Shown piece after piece: positions 55,625 through 64,000 of a DNA stretch of 64,000 bases. The notes under the pieces are model-generated. The model made no database searches and had not been told where the DNA came from. It worked only from the letters and a program-made list of their open reading frames with translations. Made by a program: the position numbers and the translations under genes. Numbering within the stretch: the stretch's first letter is position 1; each line of letters begins with the position of its first letter. The stretch lies in NCBI GenBank assembly GCA_963575645.1, contig OY754465.1:60473901-60537900 (forward strand). Direction: 5' to 3'. Source of the DNA: Xanthostigma xanthostigma. Taxonomy: Eukaryota; Arthropoda; Insecta; Raphidioptera; Raphidiidae.

Positions 55625-55915
55625 GGGTAATTGCCAACGATATCTCTTCACCATTAGAATTTGCATTTTCATAGTAATTCCTAAGCTATAAGGATGCTTT
55701 CTTGGAAGATCTCATTTAAGTTGCTATTTTTATTGTGTGGAAGATTGTCACAGAAATTTGTTGTATAGAAGTAATACAATTGCTTTGCGTTGTCTATATC
55801 TTCGCCAATAGAATTTATATTTTCATAGTAACTCGTAACCGATAAGGATACTCCCTTTAAATTTCTTGGATTGTTTCAAATAAATTGCTATTGTTATTGT
55901 ATACGGAAGATTGTT
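55625..55915 (-). repeat. Diverged tandem duplication with coding-like minus frame
   Basis: GAATTTGCATTTTCATAGTA (55657) and GAATTTATATTTTCATAGTA (55811) head two copies about 154 bp apart. On the minus strand both have a frame reading YYEN-x-NS-x-GE-x-I, with stops elsewhere. They could be two decayed exons of a duplicated gene or an old repeat. I do not recognise a family. Confidence 0.35.
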
Positions 55916-55965
55916 AAATTTTTTTGAGGAAATTTTTGTGTTGAATATTATTTAAAATTACTCAC

Positions 55966-56157
55966 ATTGGTTTTATTGAGATTAACGTTCATAGCCATGG
56001 CCGGTATTTGGGCGCCGTATAACTGGCCCGCCGTCGGCGTCATGTCCGTCAACATCGCGTCACCACGATGCGTCAACAGCTGTTGCTGGTTATAACGTCC
56101 GTCGCGTGAACACTTTATTTTTTTATCACTCACAACAACAAAAATAAAGACAGTATC
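55966..56157 (-). CDS. Candidate coding exon ending at a GTGAGT donor, unidentified gene
   Basis: The minus-strand frame is open from about 56157 down to AAT|GTGAGT (donor at 55965-55960). The first ATG in frame is 56055-56053, giving 30 residues beginning MLTDMTPTAG before the donor; sequence upstream of it is also open (NQQQLLTHRGDA). It is GC-richer and glutamine and methionine rich, in contrast with its AT-rich flanks. About 320-350 bases upstream on the same strand a CATATAAAAACGC TATA-like box lies in a CpG-rich block (56300-56640). I cannot name the gene; the next exon would lie at lower coordinates and was not found. Confidence 0.4.
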
Positions 56158-56264
56158 TTAACCATCAAAACCGTCCACATTTAGATCACTATCATTTGTA
56201 AAACGTTAATAATTTTTTATATTAATTAATGGCCAATATGATAATTATTGTACAAGCATGCTAT

Positions 56265-56345
56265 TTGTAAAGAGCACTTGACTTGTAGCATTCACGACGC
56301 AAACTGATTATTCCCCGAACTGGATTCGAATCGCGTACCCTATAA
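56265..56345 (+). repeat. Decayed tRNA-like SINE head
   Basis: AAGAGCACTTGACTTGTAGC followed 40 bases on by CTGGATTCGAATCGCG recalls the A-to-B-box span of tRNA-derived SINEs. The acceptor arms do not pair, so it is not a tRNA gene. Confidence 0.3.
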
Positions 56346-56640
56346 CTAAAGGGGCATGCATAGTCACGTATCGCTAGACAGCGGACGCACCCATTGGGCG
56401 GCGTCGTCGCACGACCAACCAATCGCAGTCGAAGCCATTTGAGGGAACTATAGTTCCGCCTCTCGTCTATGCGTTTTTATATGGACCCCACTTTGGAAGA
56501 ACTTGGCACAACGCGGCAAAGCGGTATTCCCCGCGGCATGTTTTGTTTTATTGTGTTTGGCAGGGGAATATTGTGCATTGCGCTTGTGTGTTAACGGGTT
56601 AACGAAAGTAGGGGAAGTCGCGCAACGATTCGTGATGTAC
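56346..56640 (-). promoter_or_regulatory. CpG-rich block, possible promoter of the 56-kb exon
   Basis: On the minus strand CATATAAAAACGC (56487-56475) is TATA-like, and GATTGGTTGG, a CCAAT-type motif, lies downstream of it, at about 56427-56418. The GC richness is exceptional in this window. Evidence is only compositional, and the block could instead be an unrecognised GC-rich repeat. Confidence 0.25.
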
Positions 56641-58181
56641 TTATTCTAGATTAGCACGTTTTATACAAACTGTAAACGATTCGGTTGTCAACGCGGAGAG
56701 TGAATCGACTCTGTTTACAAATTAACAGCTTTTAACCCATAACCACAATCAGTCTTACAGAACGCACTTTAATATCTAGATACCTTTGAAAATATTTAAT
56801 CTTTAATTTTTGTGTGTCATTTACAGTGAATACATTCATAATTGATATTTTTTATAAAATAGTCAAAGTAAGTGGCCAACATCAAAAATGGAAAATGATC
56901 AACGAGTACCATTATTTATTAAAATACTTACTGTTCCCAACTAACTTTCAGGAATGAATTCGTATAACGAATTATAATATACTTATTTAATGTAGGTATC
57001 TATAATTACAAATGTTTATTTCACACTGTATAGGTATTTATAAAATCAAAGTTGACAGTTGTGCCTTCTTTCTCTTTTTTCCTTTTTCTCTGTCCCTCTA
57101 TAATATGCTGCAGGACATGCGCCAACTGTAGGCCGCACTAAAAATCATATTATAGTAAATTGAATAGCGCGCCAGGCCCACCTGCCCCCCCCCCTCTTGC
57201 TACGCCAACAATAATTACTTTCATTTTGATGCAAACTTCTGCTCAAGCGACTGACCTAAAAATAGCTATTATACGGAAAAAAACATATTTTAAATGCGAC
57301 TGGGATTTCATCTGAGAAACCATATTTTACTCCCGATATTTTTGAGAGAGAGTTTAAGATTTTCAATTGAAATGGTATGTAGAGATGTAAGCAACTGACT
57401 TTATATTAATTATTATTATTACTTATATATAGCTATTAAAATATGAATACAACAAAAGTTATTCTTTGGAAATAGGAACAAAGTTTCAGGCAACTTAATA
57501 TATCTATTCGTCTTGGTAGGTATTACAGAAATGTAATTTCGATCTCAAGCATGCTTAAAATTGATCAGGATCTCTAGATTTTGAGGTAAGACGACCTAAA
57601 AGAAGCAGAATCACGTATCAATTGATGCATGGTGGAGGTAACGGGTTTAATTTACAGCATGATCAATTGGAGGAACTGATTTTTTTAATTCATTGGCATA
57701 ATAACATTCACTGCATCTATATTTTTTGTAACCGCACTTGTGATTCTCAGAATGGAACAGAACCATGCGTCGAGACTACTTGACCCAAACGAAAAACGTA
57801 CCTACCCCAAAATAATTACGGGATGATTTTTTATTTTACTGATTTCTATTTTTATTTTGAAGTAGGGTAGAACCTCGCATATAATATGTGGTTTCATTTA
57901 TTAAGAGATTTAAAATCTATTTTGGGATTGTAATTATTGCGTGCTTAAGTTTACAAAGTATAGACGTGAAACTCTTTCATTCACTCATCAGCGTCTCCTC
58001 TTGTCCACAAACACTAAAACAATGCAAATTTTCCAACATTTATGGCAATTTGTTGGAACCGAAGAAACGTCACTTCGTAAATTTTAATAGTGCCATCTGT
58101 TAGCGAGTTGACTAATTCATGTATTCCAGTACCGCGGTTGTATTCTTTTCTCCTTATACCCCGTGACCCCGTCACGCTTAA
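56641..58181. other. Unassigned AT-rich spacer
   Basis: No gene recognised. A C-run of about 12 bases lies near 57184. Confidence 0.5.
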
Positions 58182-58481
58182 TCTATATAATATACCTTTA
58201 TACATAAAATTCTCGTGTCACAAATTTTGTCCGCGCTAATCTCCGAAACCATTGAACCGATTTTAATGAAATTTTGTAAATGTGTCTTGCTTGGTCCAAT
58301 TTAGACGGCATCTGATAGAAATTGTTTAAAGCTATTAGTTCAGAAACAAACACAAAAACTGTTTTAGTACCCAGTAGTGACATGTGATAGAATTTGCTCG
58401 CAGCTGTTATTTCAGAAGCAAATCTGATAGACTTTGCTCAAAACTATTAGTTCGGACGCCGGGCCGCAAACGAACCGCTAG
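58182..58481 (+). mobile_element. Helitron-like element with 41-bp repeats
   Basis: The 5' border is A|TCTATATAATATACC, then TTCTCGTGTCACAAATTTTG and GCTAATCTCCGAAACCATTG. A unit (TCTGATAGAAATTGTTTAAA plus GCTATTAGTTCAGAAAC) is repeated three times at about 58311-58460. The 3' border is GGACGCCGGGCCGC, AACGAACCG, CTAG|T. Same family as 15535-16140 in the other orientation. Confidence 0.6.
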
Positions 58482-58495
58482 TTTATATACAGGCT

Positions 58496-58945
58496 GATCG
58501 TTAATTGCTCGTATTCCTCTAGGGAGAAGAAACTGACTAATTTGAAATGATTTAACCTTATTAGGTACTTGGGGATCGGAAATGAGTCATTTTTTTATGA
58601 TAATGACACTTCAGTGAAGAATTTTTATTTTATATTTTTTATTTATTGTAAGCTTTAACACACAACATAAAATTTAACAGTAAATTTCGTGGTTTTTAGC
58701 TTTAGGAAGGTTAGCCAATTAGTAAGCTATCAGGAAAAATTCAGACCAAAAAGTGAGAATATAGTATATACTTATATTTTTTTTTTAATTTTCAACTTCC
58801 AAAATTCGGATTTTTGTAAAAAGAAAACCGAAGTAGATTTTCTCGAAAATGGCGCATTTCCGACCTCCAAGTGATAGAAGTTAAATCATTCCGATTTAAT
58901 CATAGTTTCTTCTCCCGAGAGGAATACGAGCAATTACCGGTCACC
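58496..58945. mobile_element. ATTGCTCGTATTCCTC element, complete, about 450 bp
   Basis: GTTAATTGCTCGTATTCCTC at the left and GAGGAATACGAGCAATTACC at the right, with about 75 bp of terminal inverted repeat continuing through TTTGAAATGATTTAACC. This uninterrupted copy shows how 20873, 24587 and 30537 are broken. No target duplication is certain. Confidence 0.7.
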
Positions 58946-59654
58946 CTACTGTATATATATAAAACTTCTAGTACCTACCGCGAGTAGTTTCACTTCAAAA
59001 AGTTACACGATGTCCGGCGGAAACGATTCTTCCACTATTAACATAAGTCGATTCATTATGGCGCCTTTCGCTGGACTTTTCTCATATTGCGCCAAGTTCA
59101 AAAGGGCGCAAGCTGTGTGAAGAAGTTATGGGAGTGAGTGGGTGAGCGCATACAACAAAACAGCACATAAACGAAGAGACAGAACGAGACAGAGCAACCG
59201 GTCGTTATAAGTTCATTCCTGCTGTATGGAATCTTCACACCCGATTGCACGTCGAAATTATAATGTAGTTTGCCATGAGAGCGTACATTTGTGTCTATTA
59301 TTTTGTAAACAAGCACTTTATTAGTGAGTTGGTAATAGTAGTGCCAACTGTACAACACAAATGTACCTACTGATGTGTAAGTACTTCGCATGCACATGTA
59401 TAATACGGGCCCCGGCACCAGTAAGAGAGCTGTTAAACATTTTTGGAGGTACCTATGTACCTATTTGAAACAATGTGAAAATTTGTGTTACACTTCCCAA
59501 TCCTTCAATTTTTAACTGAACTTTTTAGCTCCTTCTGGTTGTACTACTGGCTAAAACTGTTATTTTGTTGAAATACGTAGCTTTACTTACTTCATAATAA
59601 TAATAATAATAATAATAACAATAATAATTTTATTTAATGTAGGTCTTACCCAGG
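58946..59654. other. Unassigned spacer with (TAA)n
   Basis: Nothing gene-like. A (TAA/TAATAA)n microsatellite is at about 59595-59630. Confidence 0.45.
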
Positions 59655-59769
59655 CAGGGGCGGACCGTGAATTTGTGGGCCCCTGGGCTAACACTACTTG
59701 GGGGCCTACCTAATTAAATAAAACTAATTGCAATTTTGTCGAAAAAAGTGTTTTCTATAATGATGTATA

Positions 59770-61019
59770 TAGGTAAAAGCCGGATAGTTCCCCACTTTTG
59801 AAAGAAGCTCTATTATTAAAAAATATGTACTTATTAAGAATAATGCAACACGTATATCAAAACATAGGTCTTTGATCATTCATAGTAGCCTATTTTTGAA
59901 AACATAATTAATATTGGTTTTGAGTAATTTCTGTTTTATTTGACCTCTGAAAAAGGGGATAGTTGCCTACTGTGGCGGATAGTAGCCTAACATTAAAAAT
60001 GCTTCGAAGGATACTTGCCTCGTGCGGGGATAGAGGCCTCACTATGATTTTTTAGATAGAAACAAATTTAGGTATATCAATTTAAGTAATCAGTCTTTAT
60101 TATTTACTGAGATCCTTTATTATGTACTAAAAATACAACAAAAATAGCATCCAAACTTTAAGTTAGGTAAGTTATTAGTAAATTATTATTATTTATCTTA
60201 AAGATAGAGCAATATGGGAATCAACTTTGGCATTAGCATTAATTATTACCCGAAGTCAGGGTGTTCAACTTTCCACATCGCATGCAATCATTTTTGAATG
60301 TTGTGCAAGTTTCATGCAACCACATTTGACTCATCTCACATTGAATCCAATCTGATTTCAATTTTGTAAAATTGTAATTCTCAAAACATTCTGCGCAATA
60401 ATCATCAGTTGAAACTTTTTTATTCGTATTTTCTATTTTTGAATTAGCGTTTTTCACTTTTAATAGTATCTTTTCAGTGCCTCTTATCGATTTTTCGTCC
60501 TTTTTACTTTTGATTGGTAGTCCCTTGGTGGCTTTTCCTTTAGACGTTTTTGAACTTAAAACATTTTCCACATTTTCACTGTCAGAACTGTAAATTTCTA
60601 TTCTTCTCTTCCTTAAAAAAGTCAATAGGGCGACTATCCTTTGTGATACGGATACTTGCCTTTCTTATTTGCGAAATAAATAAAAACTATTCAACAATAA
60701 AACGTAATAAACAGTGTAATTTAAACTCTGATGCATGCAAAGAAACAAAAAGTTGACTGAAACCACAATCAATAATAAAAATATTCAATAGAAATTACTT
60801 GCCAATATAATTTCGACGCCTGTCAAAGGTTCGTCGCGGAAGATGTTTGCTCACACGGGCAAAACGCATGCGTCTACTCCGATGTCTTACATGGCACTGA
60901 GGCCTACGGGAGGGGCACTTCTAAGTATAGTAAAGCGCAAATCCCATCAACATCTCTAACATAGTGTATTCAAAACCGAGGCATGTATCCCACTGAGGCA
61001 ACTATCCGGCTTTTACCTA
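59770..61019. mobile_element. pogo/Tigger-like element remnant, TA target
   Basis: Ends TAGGTAAAAGCCGGATAGTT and AACTATCCGGCTTTTACCTA are perfect inverted repeats, with TA on each side (59768-59769, 61020-61021). GGATAGTTGCCT-type motifs recur about eight times near the ends and once internally (60634-60660). The minus strand encodes a PHD-like C-terminus, as many insect pogo-like transposases have, but the catalytic DDE domain and helix-turn-helix are missing. Confidence 0.75.
60239..60666 (-). pseudogene. PHD-finger C-terminus of a pogo-like transposase, remnant
   Basis: The frame is open on the minus strand from about 60666 to TAA at 60241-60239. No ATG is available, so it was probably a 3' exon; TTGACTTTTTTAAG ending near 60608 could be its acceptor. 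A lysine- and serine-rich linker precedes a zinc-binding block near the C-terminus: C-x2-C (DDYCAEC), then WIQC, WLHETC, and C-x2-C (CMRCG). A PHD finger is C4-H-C3; here the cysteine expected two residues after WIQC is serine, so one zinc ligand is lost. In intact relatives this domain follows the DDE catalytic core. Here no core remains, so it is not functional as a transposase. Confidence 0.6.
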
Positions 61020-61176
61020 TAGGTGTTTATATATTTATATTAATTAGGACAAAAAATTATTAATTACATTTTTTAATTCGCAATTGTCTTCAATGGAAGC
61101 TGGGGGCTATTTATATCCACGGGGCCCTGGGCTGCAGCCCAAAAAGCCCATATATAGGTCCGCCCCTGTACCTAGG

Positions 61177-62519
61177 GCCCCACAAAAGCTATATAGTGTA
61201 ACGATGGGTGTTTCTTAACAATATTATGTAGCTAGATCTAACTGTAGGTACTGCTATTTAATATTTGAACTTAATATAAGTATATCTCCTATTAATTTAA
61301 AATTTGTTTCTATTTTCAAAGAATAAGTTCTGTTGTGTTCGTATATTTTAATAATTAAGGGTTGAGATGCAGCCATGATGCGTGAAAAACTAAGTATTTT
61401 TATTAATTTTTTTTCATAATAATTAAGTTTATTTTATAAAACTGGTTACACAGAGTTTTTACGTCATGTTTTAACTTGACTTCCACGAAGTAAAAAAAAA
61501 AATAAATATTAATTATTATTTATAAAAAAATCACCACCTTTGTCCGCCCCCCTTTCGCAAGTAGCGTTTCAGAAAATCTCACTGGATCATCCAAAATCAG
61601 TAAAACAAATAAAAATCATTAGTTTAATAATAAATCTAGGTTTTTAATCTTTTGTCCTTTAAATGGTTAAAAAAATGTTCAATTTATTTTCATTAGGTAC
61701 AAACACCACTTTTATGAAAAATTCCGATTCCATGAATCGGGACTGTTAAATCTAAGCCCGATAATGTCGGAATCAAATTCGAACTGAAAACCCAGTTGAG
61801 AATTTTGATTTTTGAAAAGTCAAGTTATCATAGATTCCCCCCAGTCGAATGCTTAGCCTTACACTTTATCCGACCCTGGGACTATCGGTAAAGAAGAATG
61901 TCCTTATAAATTCATTAAAATATTTTGAATGATATAAAATAACAGGCCACTGAACTATAAAGAGATGGATCAAAAAGCCTCGCTTTGATTTATTAATGTC
62001 GGATCCTGTATCTCTATATTTATTTCTGGTAGTTTGTTCGTACGTCTATAATCAATAGCAAGAGAGAGAGAATATGATATTATTTTAAACATATTTTCGT
62101 GTTCTCATTCATGTGTACATATTTCCTTATTACGTGGACAGTAAAGTAATAATTTCACATGTAATTGACAATGTAATTACAGATTTATTTGTATTAAGTA
62201 GGTGGTACCAACCTCTCTCTATTCAACTTACTGTAACTGTTGTGCACGTCAATTTTAAATCGGGTTGTGGTACGCGTGCATTGCTACGTCATAATTTACT
62301 GCAAAGCTTTGCGAATATTTGAAAACAAGAGTAGAAATTAAATAGAATAATAAACCACTTTCTGTAGTCCAAACGAGGTTACAAACAAACATACATGCTT
62401 ACATACATACATACATACATACCAACTTACAAGTGAAACTAATATAAAGCGCGTAAAAAGAGGTGTGTCAATTCGTGGACACACTACCGAAGCTATTTAT
62501 GTATATTATATAAATGTAA
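61177..62519. other. Unassigned AT-rich spacer with (CATA)n
   Basis: No gene recognised. ACATACATACATACATACATA lies at about 62399-62420, resembling a LINE tail. Confidence 0.45.
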
Positions 62520-62995
62520 ATGTAAATAGTCAAATTCCAGCCAATTGGGCGACGGGACCATTCCAACTTCAAAAATATTGACATTTGATACCTATAATAA
62601 AGAACAGAAAATTTCTGATAATGCGTGAGGTGACGCGGGTAATGGCTAGTATTCAATATGATATTTGCTATTCGTTGCCATGGTTACCTACATGCATAAT
62701 ATTCAAAATATTTCCGAAACTATAAAGTTTAGAAAACAATTTTTTAACGAAACTTTCTTGAAAAAATAAATAGAATAATAAGCCGTTAAGAAAAGTATAT
62801 CATTATTATATAAAAAATACAGTTATAGCATATATCTTTTCTCCGCATGCTCCGATTTTTCCCAAAAACAATGTAGGGCTCTTCATTTTGCATATCAAAC
62901 ATCCTCCCATTTGATTTCAATCCGTTCATCCGGTTTGACCTGTATCGTGTTCACAGACAAACAGACGCACAGTGTCTTTCCACAATATGGAGAAA
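62520..62995 (+). repeat. Dispersed repeat, copy 3 of 3, fullest
   Basis: AATTGGGCGACGGGACCATT, TCAAAAATATTGACATTTGA, CGAAACTTTCTTGAAAAAAT, then CGCATGCTCCGATTTTT and GTTTGACCTGTATCGTGTTC. It covers the spans of both other copies (7970-8260, 50515-50945), so it serves as the reference. Confidence 0.65.
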
Positions 62996-63007
62996 TATGT
63001 ATGTTCA

Positions 63008-63064
63008 CAATCTAAGGTCATTGTCAAATCGGATTTTTTGACAACCCTTCCTGCAACCCAGCAC
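63008..63064 (+). repeat. 55-bp dispersed repeat, copy 3
   Basis: CAATCTAAGGTCATTGTCAA through CCTGCAACCCAGCAC matches 16248 and 51778. It follows directly on the dispersed repeat above. Confidence 0.5.
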
Positions 63065-63526
63065 TATGGCCATAGTTTGAAGGATAATATCGATGCTATA
63101 GCTAAATCGCGCGTTTTAAAAAGTGGCAATGTGCATTGACCCTTCCATCTTCTTCATTTTATAGAGTTCCGACCGTATAAATAATCATTCATCAATACTT
63201 CTCAAGGGTTTTTCTAAACATATATATAAATAATTTTGTAGAGGATAATTGAATTGTTCATTGCTTATGTCGGTCAGTAATTTAGGGAAATAATTGAGCC
63301 TATTTTATATTAAGGCAAAGGACGAAATAATCAATCGGTGATTAGTCTAGCAAAGAGGACATCATCTTCACATTATCCCAAACAATCTACGTGCTTCTAT
63401 GAAGACTTATACAGGATGATCAGTCTGTTTTTATTAGCTGTTAATCTGAAATCCATAAATCTCTTTATTTGTAAAAAAAAAATAAAATAATTAGGTTGAA
63501 AATATTTATACCGTTACATTTTTATT
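63065..63526. other. Unassigned spacer
   Basis: Nothing recognised. Confidence 0.4.
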
Positions 63527-63527
63527 G

Positions 63528-63755
63528 ACGTGATAACGTCTTATAAATTGATGAAACACCAGCTGCACGCACGAAAAAGTGTAACGTTCCTAACGTTCCA
63601 CCTGACCCTGTGCGTGCAAGCGAGAGCGCAGTATGCTTCGGGATTCGGCCCAAGTTTGACAGCTACTAAAATTTAGGTTATGTATTATTAAATATGATAC
63701 GTTATCACGTAAAACTATCGTCCGTAGACCGACTTTATACAGACAACCAATTTTT
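63528..63755. mobile_element. ACGTGATAACGT element, uninterrupted copy
   Basis: ACGTGATAACGT (63528-63539) and ACGTTATCACGT (63699-63710), followed by AAAACTATCGTCCGTAGACC. This copy lacks the internal insertion present at 30669-31255. Confidence 0.6.
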
Positions 63756-63784
63756 TTGTAAAATAAGTAGTGCCTAATCCAATT

Positions 63785-64000
63785 TTAACCGACTTCCAAA
63801 AAAGAGGTCATAAATTCGTGTATTTTTTTCTAATGCTTGTTCAACCATAACTTTTCGAGGGGTTACCGGATTTGAAAAATTTCGACCAATTTTGTACAAA
63901 ATGTTTACGGATTAATTCCATATTATTTTTTAAATAGATTTTTTTACCTAATATCTCCAGCATTTGTAAACCGATTTTGAAAATTATTTTTCTGCTTAAT
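63785..64000 (+). repeat. AACCGACTT repeat, cut by the window edge
   Basis: TTAACCGACTTCCAAAAAAG, CCATAACTTTTCGAGGGGTT and TTACCTAATATCTCCAGCAT follow the same order as 42028-42990. Confidence 0.55.

Larger units (their letters stand above)
59655..61168. mobile_element. hAT element hosting a pogo-like insertion
   Basis: CAGGGGCGGACCGTGAATTT at the left and GGTCCGCCCCTG at the right, flanked by TACCCAGG and TACCTAGG (59647-59654, 61169-61176; 7 of 8 match). GGGCCCCTGGGC and GGGGCCCTGGGC lie subterminally. Subtracting the nested element leaves about 265 bp, so the hAT is itself a MITE. Confidence 0.75.

Noticed and set aside
56265-56345. Possible tRNA gene
   Set aside because: Only A/B-box-like strings are present; acceptor and anticodon stems do not pair.

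Overview
The window is AT-rich eukaryotic DNA that is almost entirely transposon debris. There is no operon structure, no long open frame and no recognisable complete gene. The repeat types point to an insect: very short Helitron-like elements ending in hairpin-CTAG, dense hAT and Harbinger MITEs, a tRNA-headed SINE with an insect-type central domain, and LINE-like tails rich in GTGAG or CATA. Lepidoptera fits several tails, but Hemiptera or another order is not excluded. This is inference from remembered repeat styles, not from a search.

Layout. 0-9 kb: AT-rich spacer, palindromic MITEs (2907-3333, 4568-5461), Helitron-like ends, and an 8-bp-TSD hAT element (7259-7842) that splits a minus-strand reading frame. 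9-17 kb: foldback elements, a MITE at 11569-11890, three hAT-type elements nested inside one another (12803-13760), a 1,047-bp hAT derivative (13942-14988), and Helitron-like pieces. 17-26 kb: MITE fragments, a 200-bp tandem duplication, a SINE, and a second copy of the 9.1-kb foldback. 26-36 kb: a complete minimal Helitron-like element (26514-26722), a larger one carrying a minisatellite (32146-32852), and several nested insertions. 36-46 kb: a Harbinger-like MITE, a palindrome nested inside a retro-type foldback, a hAT MITE, and a foldback built of 74-bp repeats. 46-54 kb: two hAT MITEs each inserted at the same base of a Helitron-like 5' end, plus very small retroposed foldbacks. 54-64 kb: possible exon(s) of an unidentified gene near 56 kb, a Helitron-like element, and a hAT element carrying a pogo-like remnant with a decayed PHD-finger frame.

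Coding content is thin. The best-supported coding remnant is the PHD-like C-terminus inside the pogo-like element (about 60239-60666, minus). Two exon candidates have weaker support: 55966-56157 minus, which ends at a GTGAGT donor, and 51218-51388 plus. Both are unidentified. The window is best read as an intergenic or intronic transposon landfill.

The most interesting pattern is a set of foldback insertions. Some are only 70-105 bp, and several are flanked by 12-16-bp direct repeats. Many carry a short hairpin followed by CGAAA(C/T)G, and the hairpin stem is conserved in pairing but not in sequence. That suggests a structured RNA and target-primed insertion, not cut-and-paste movement.
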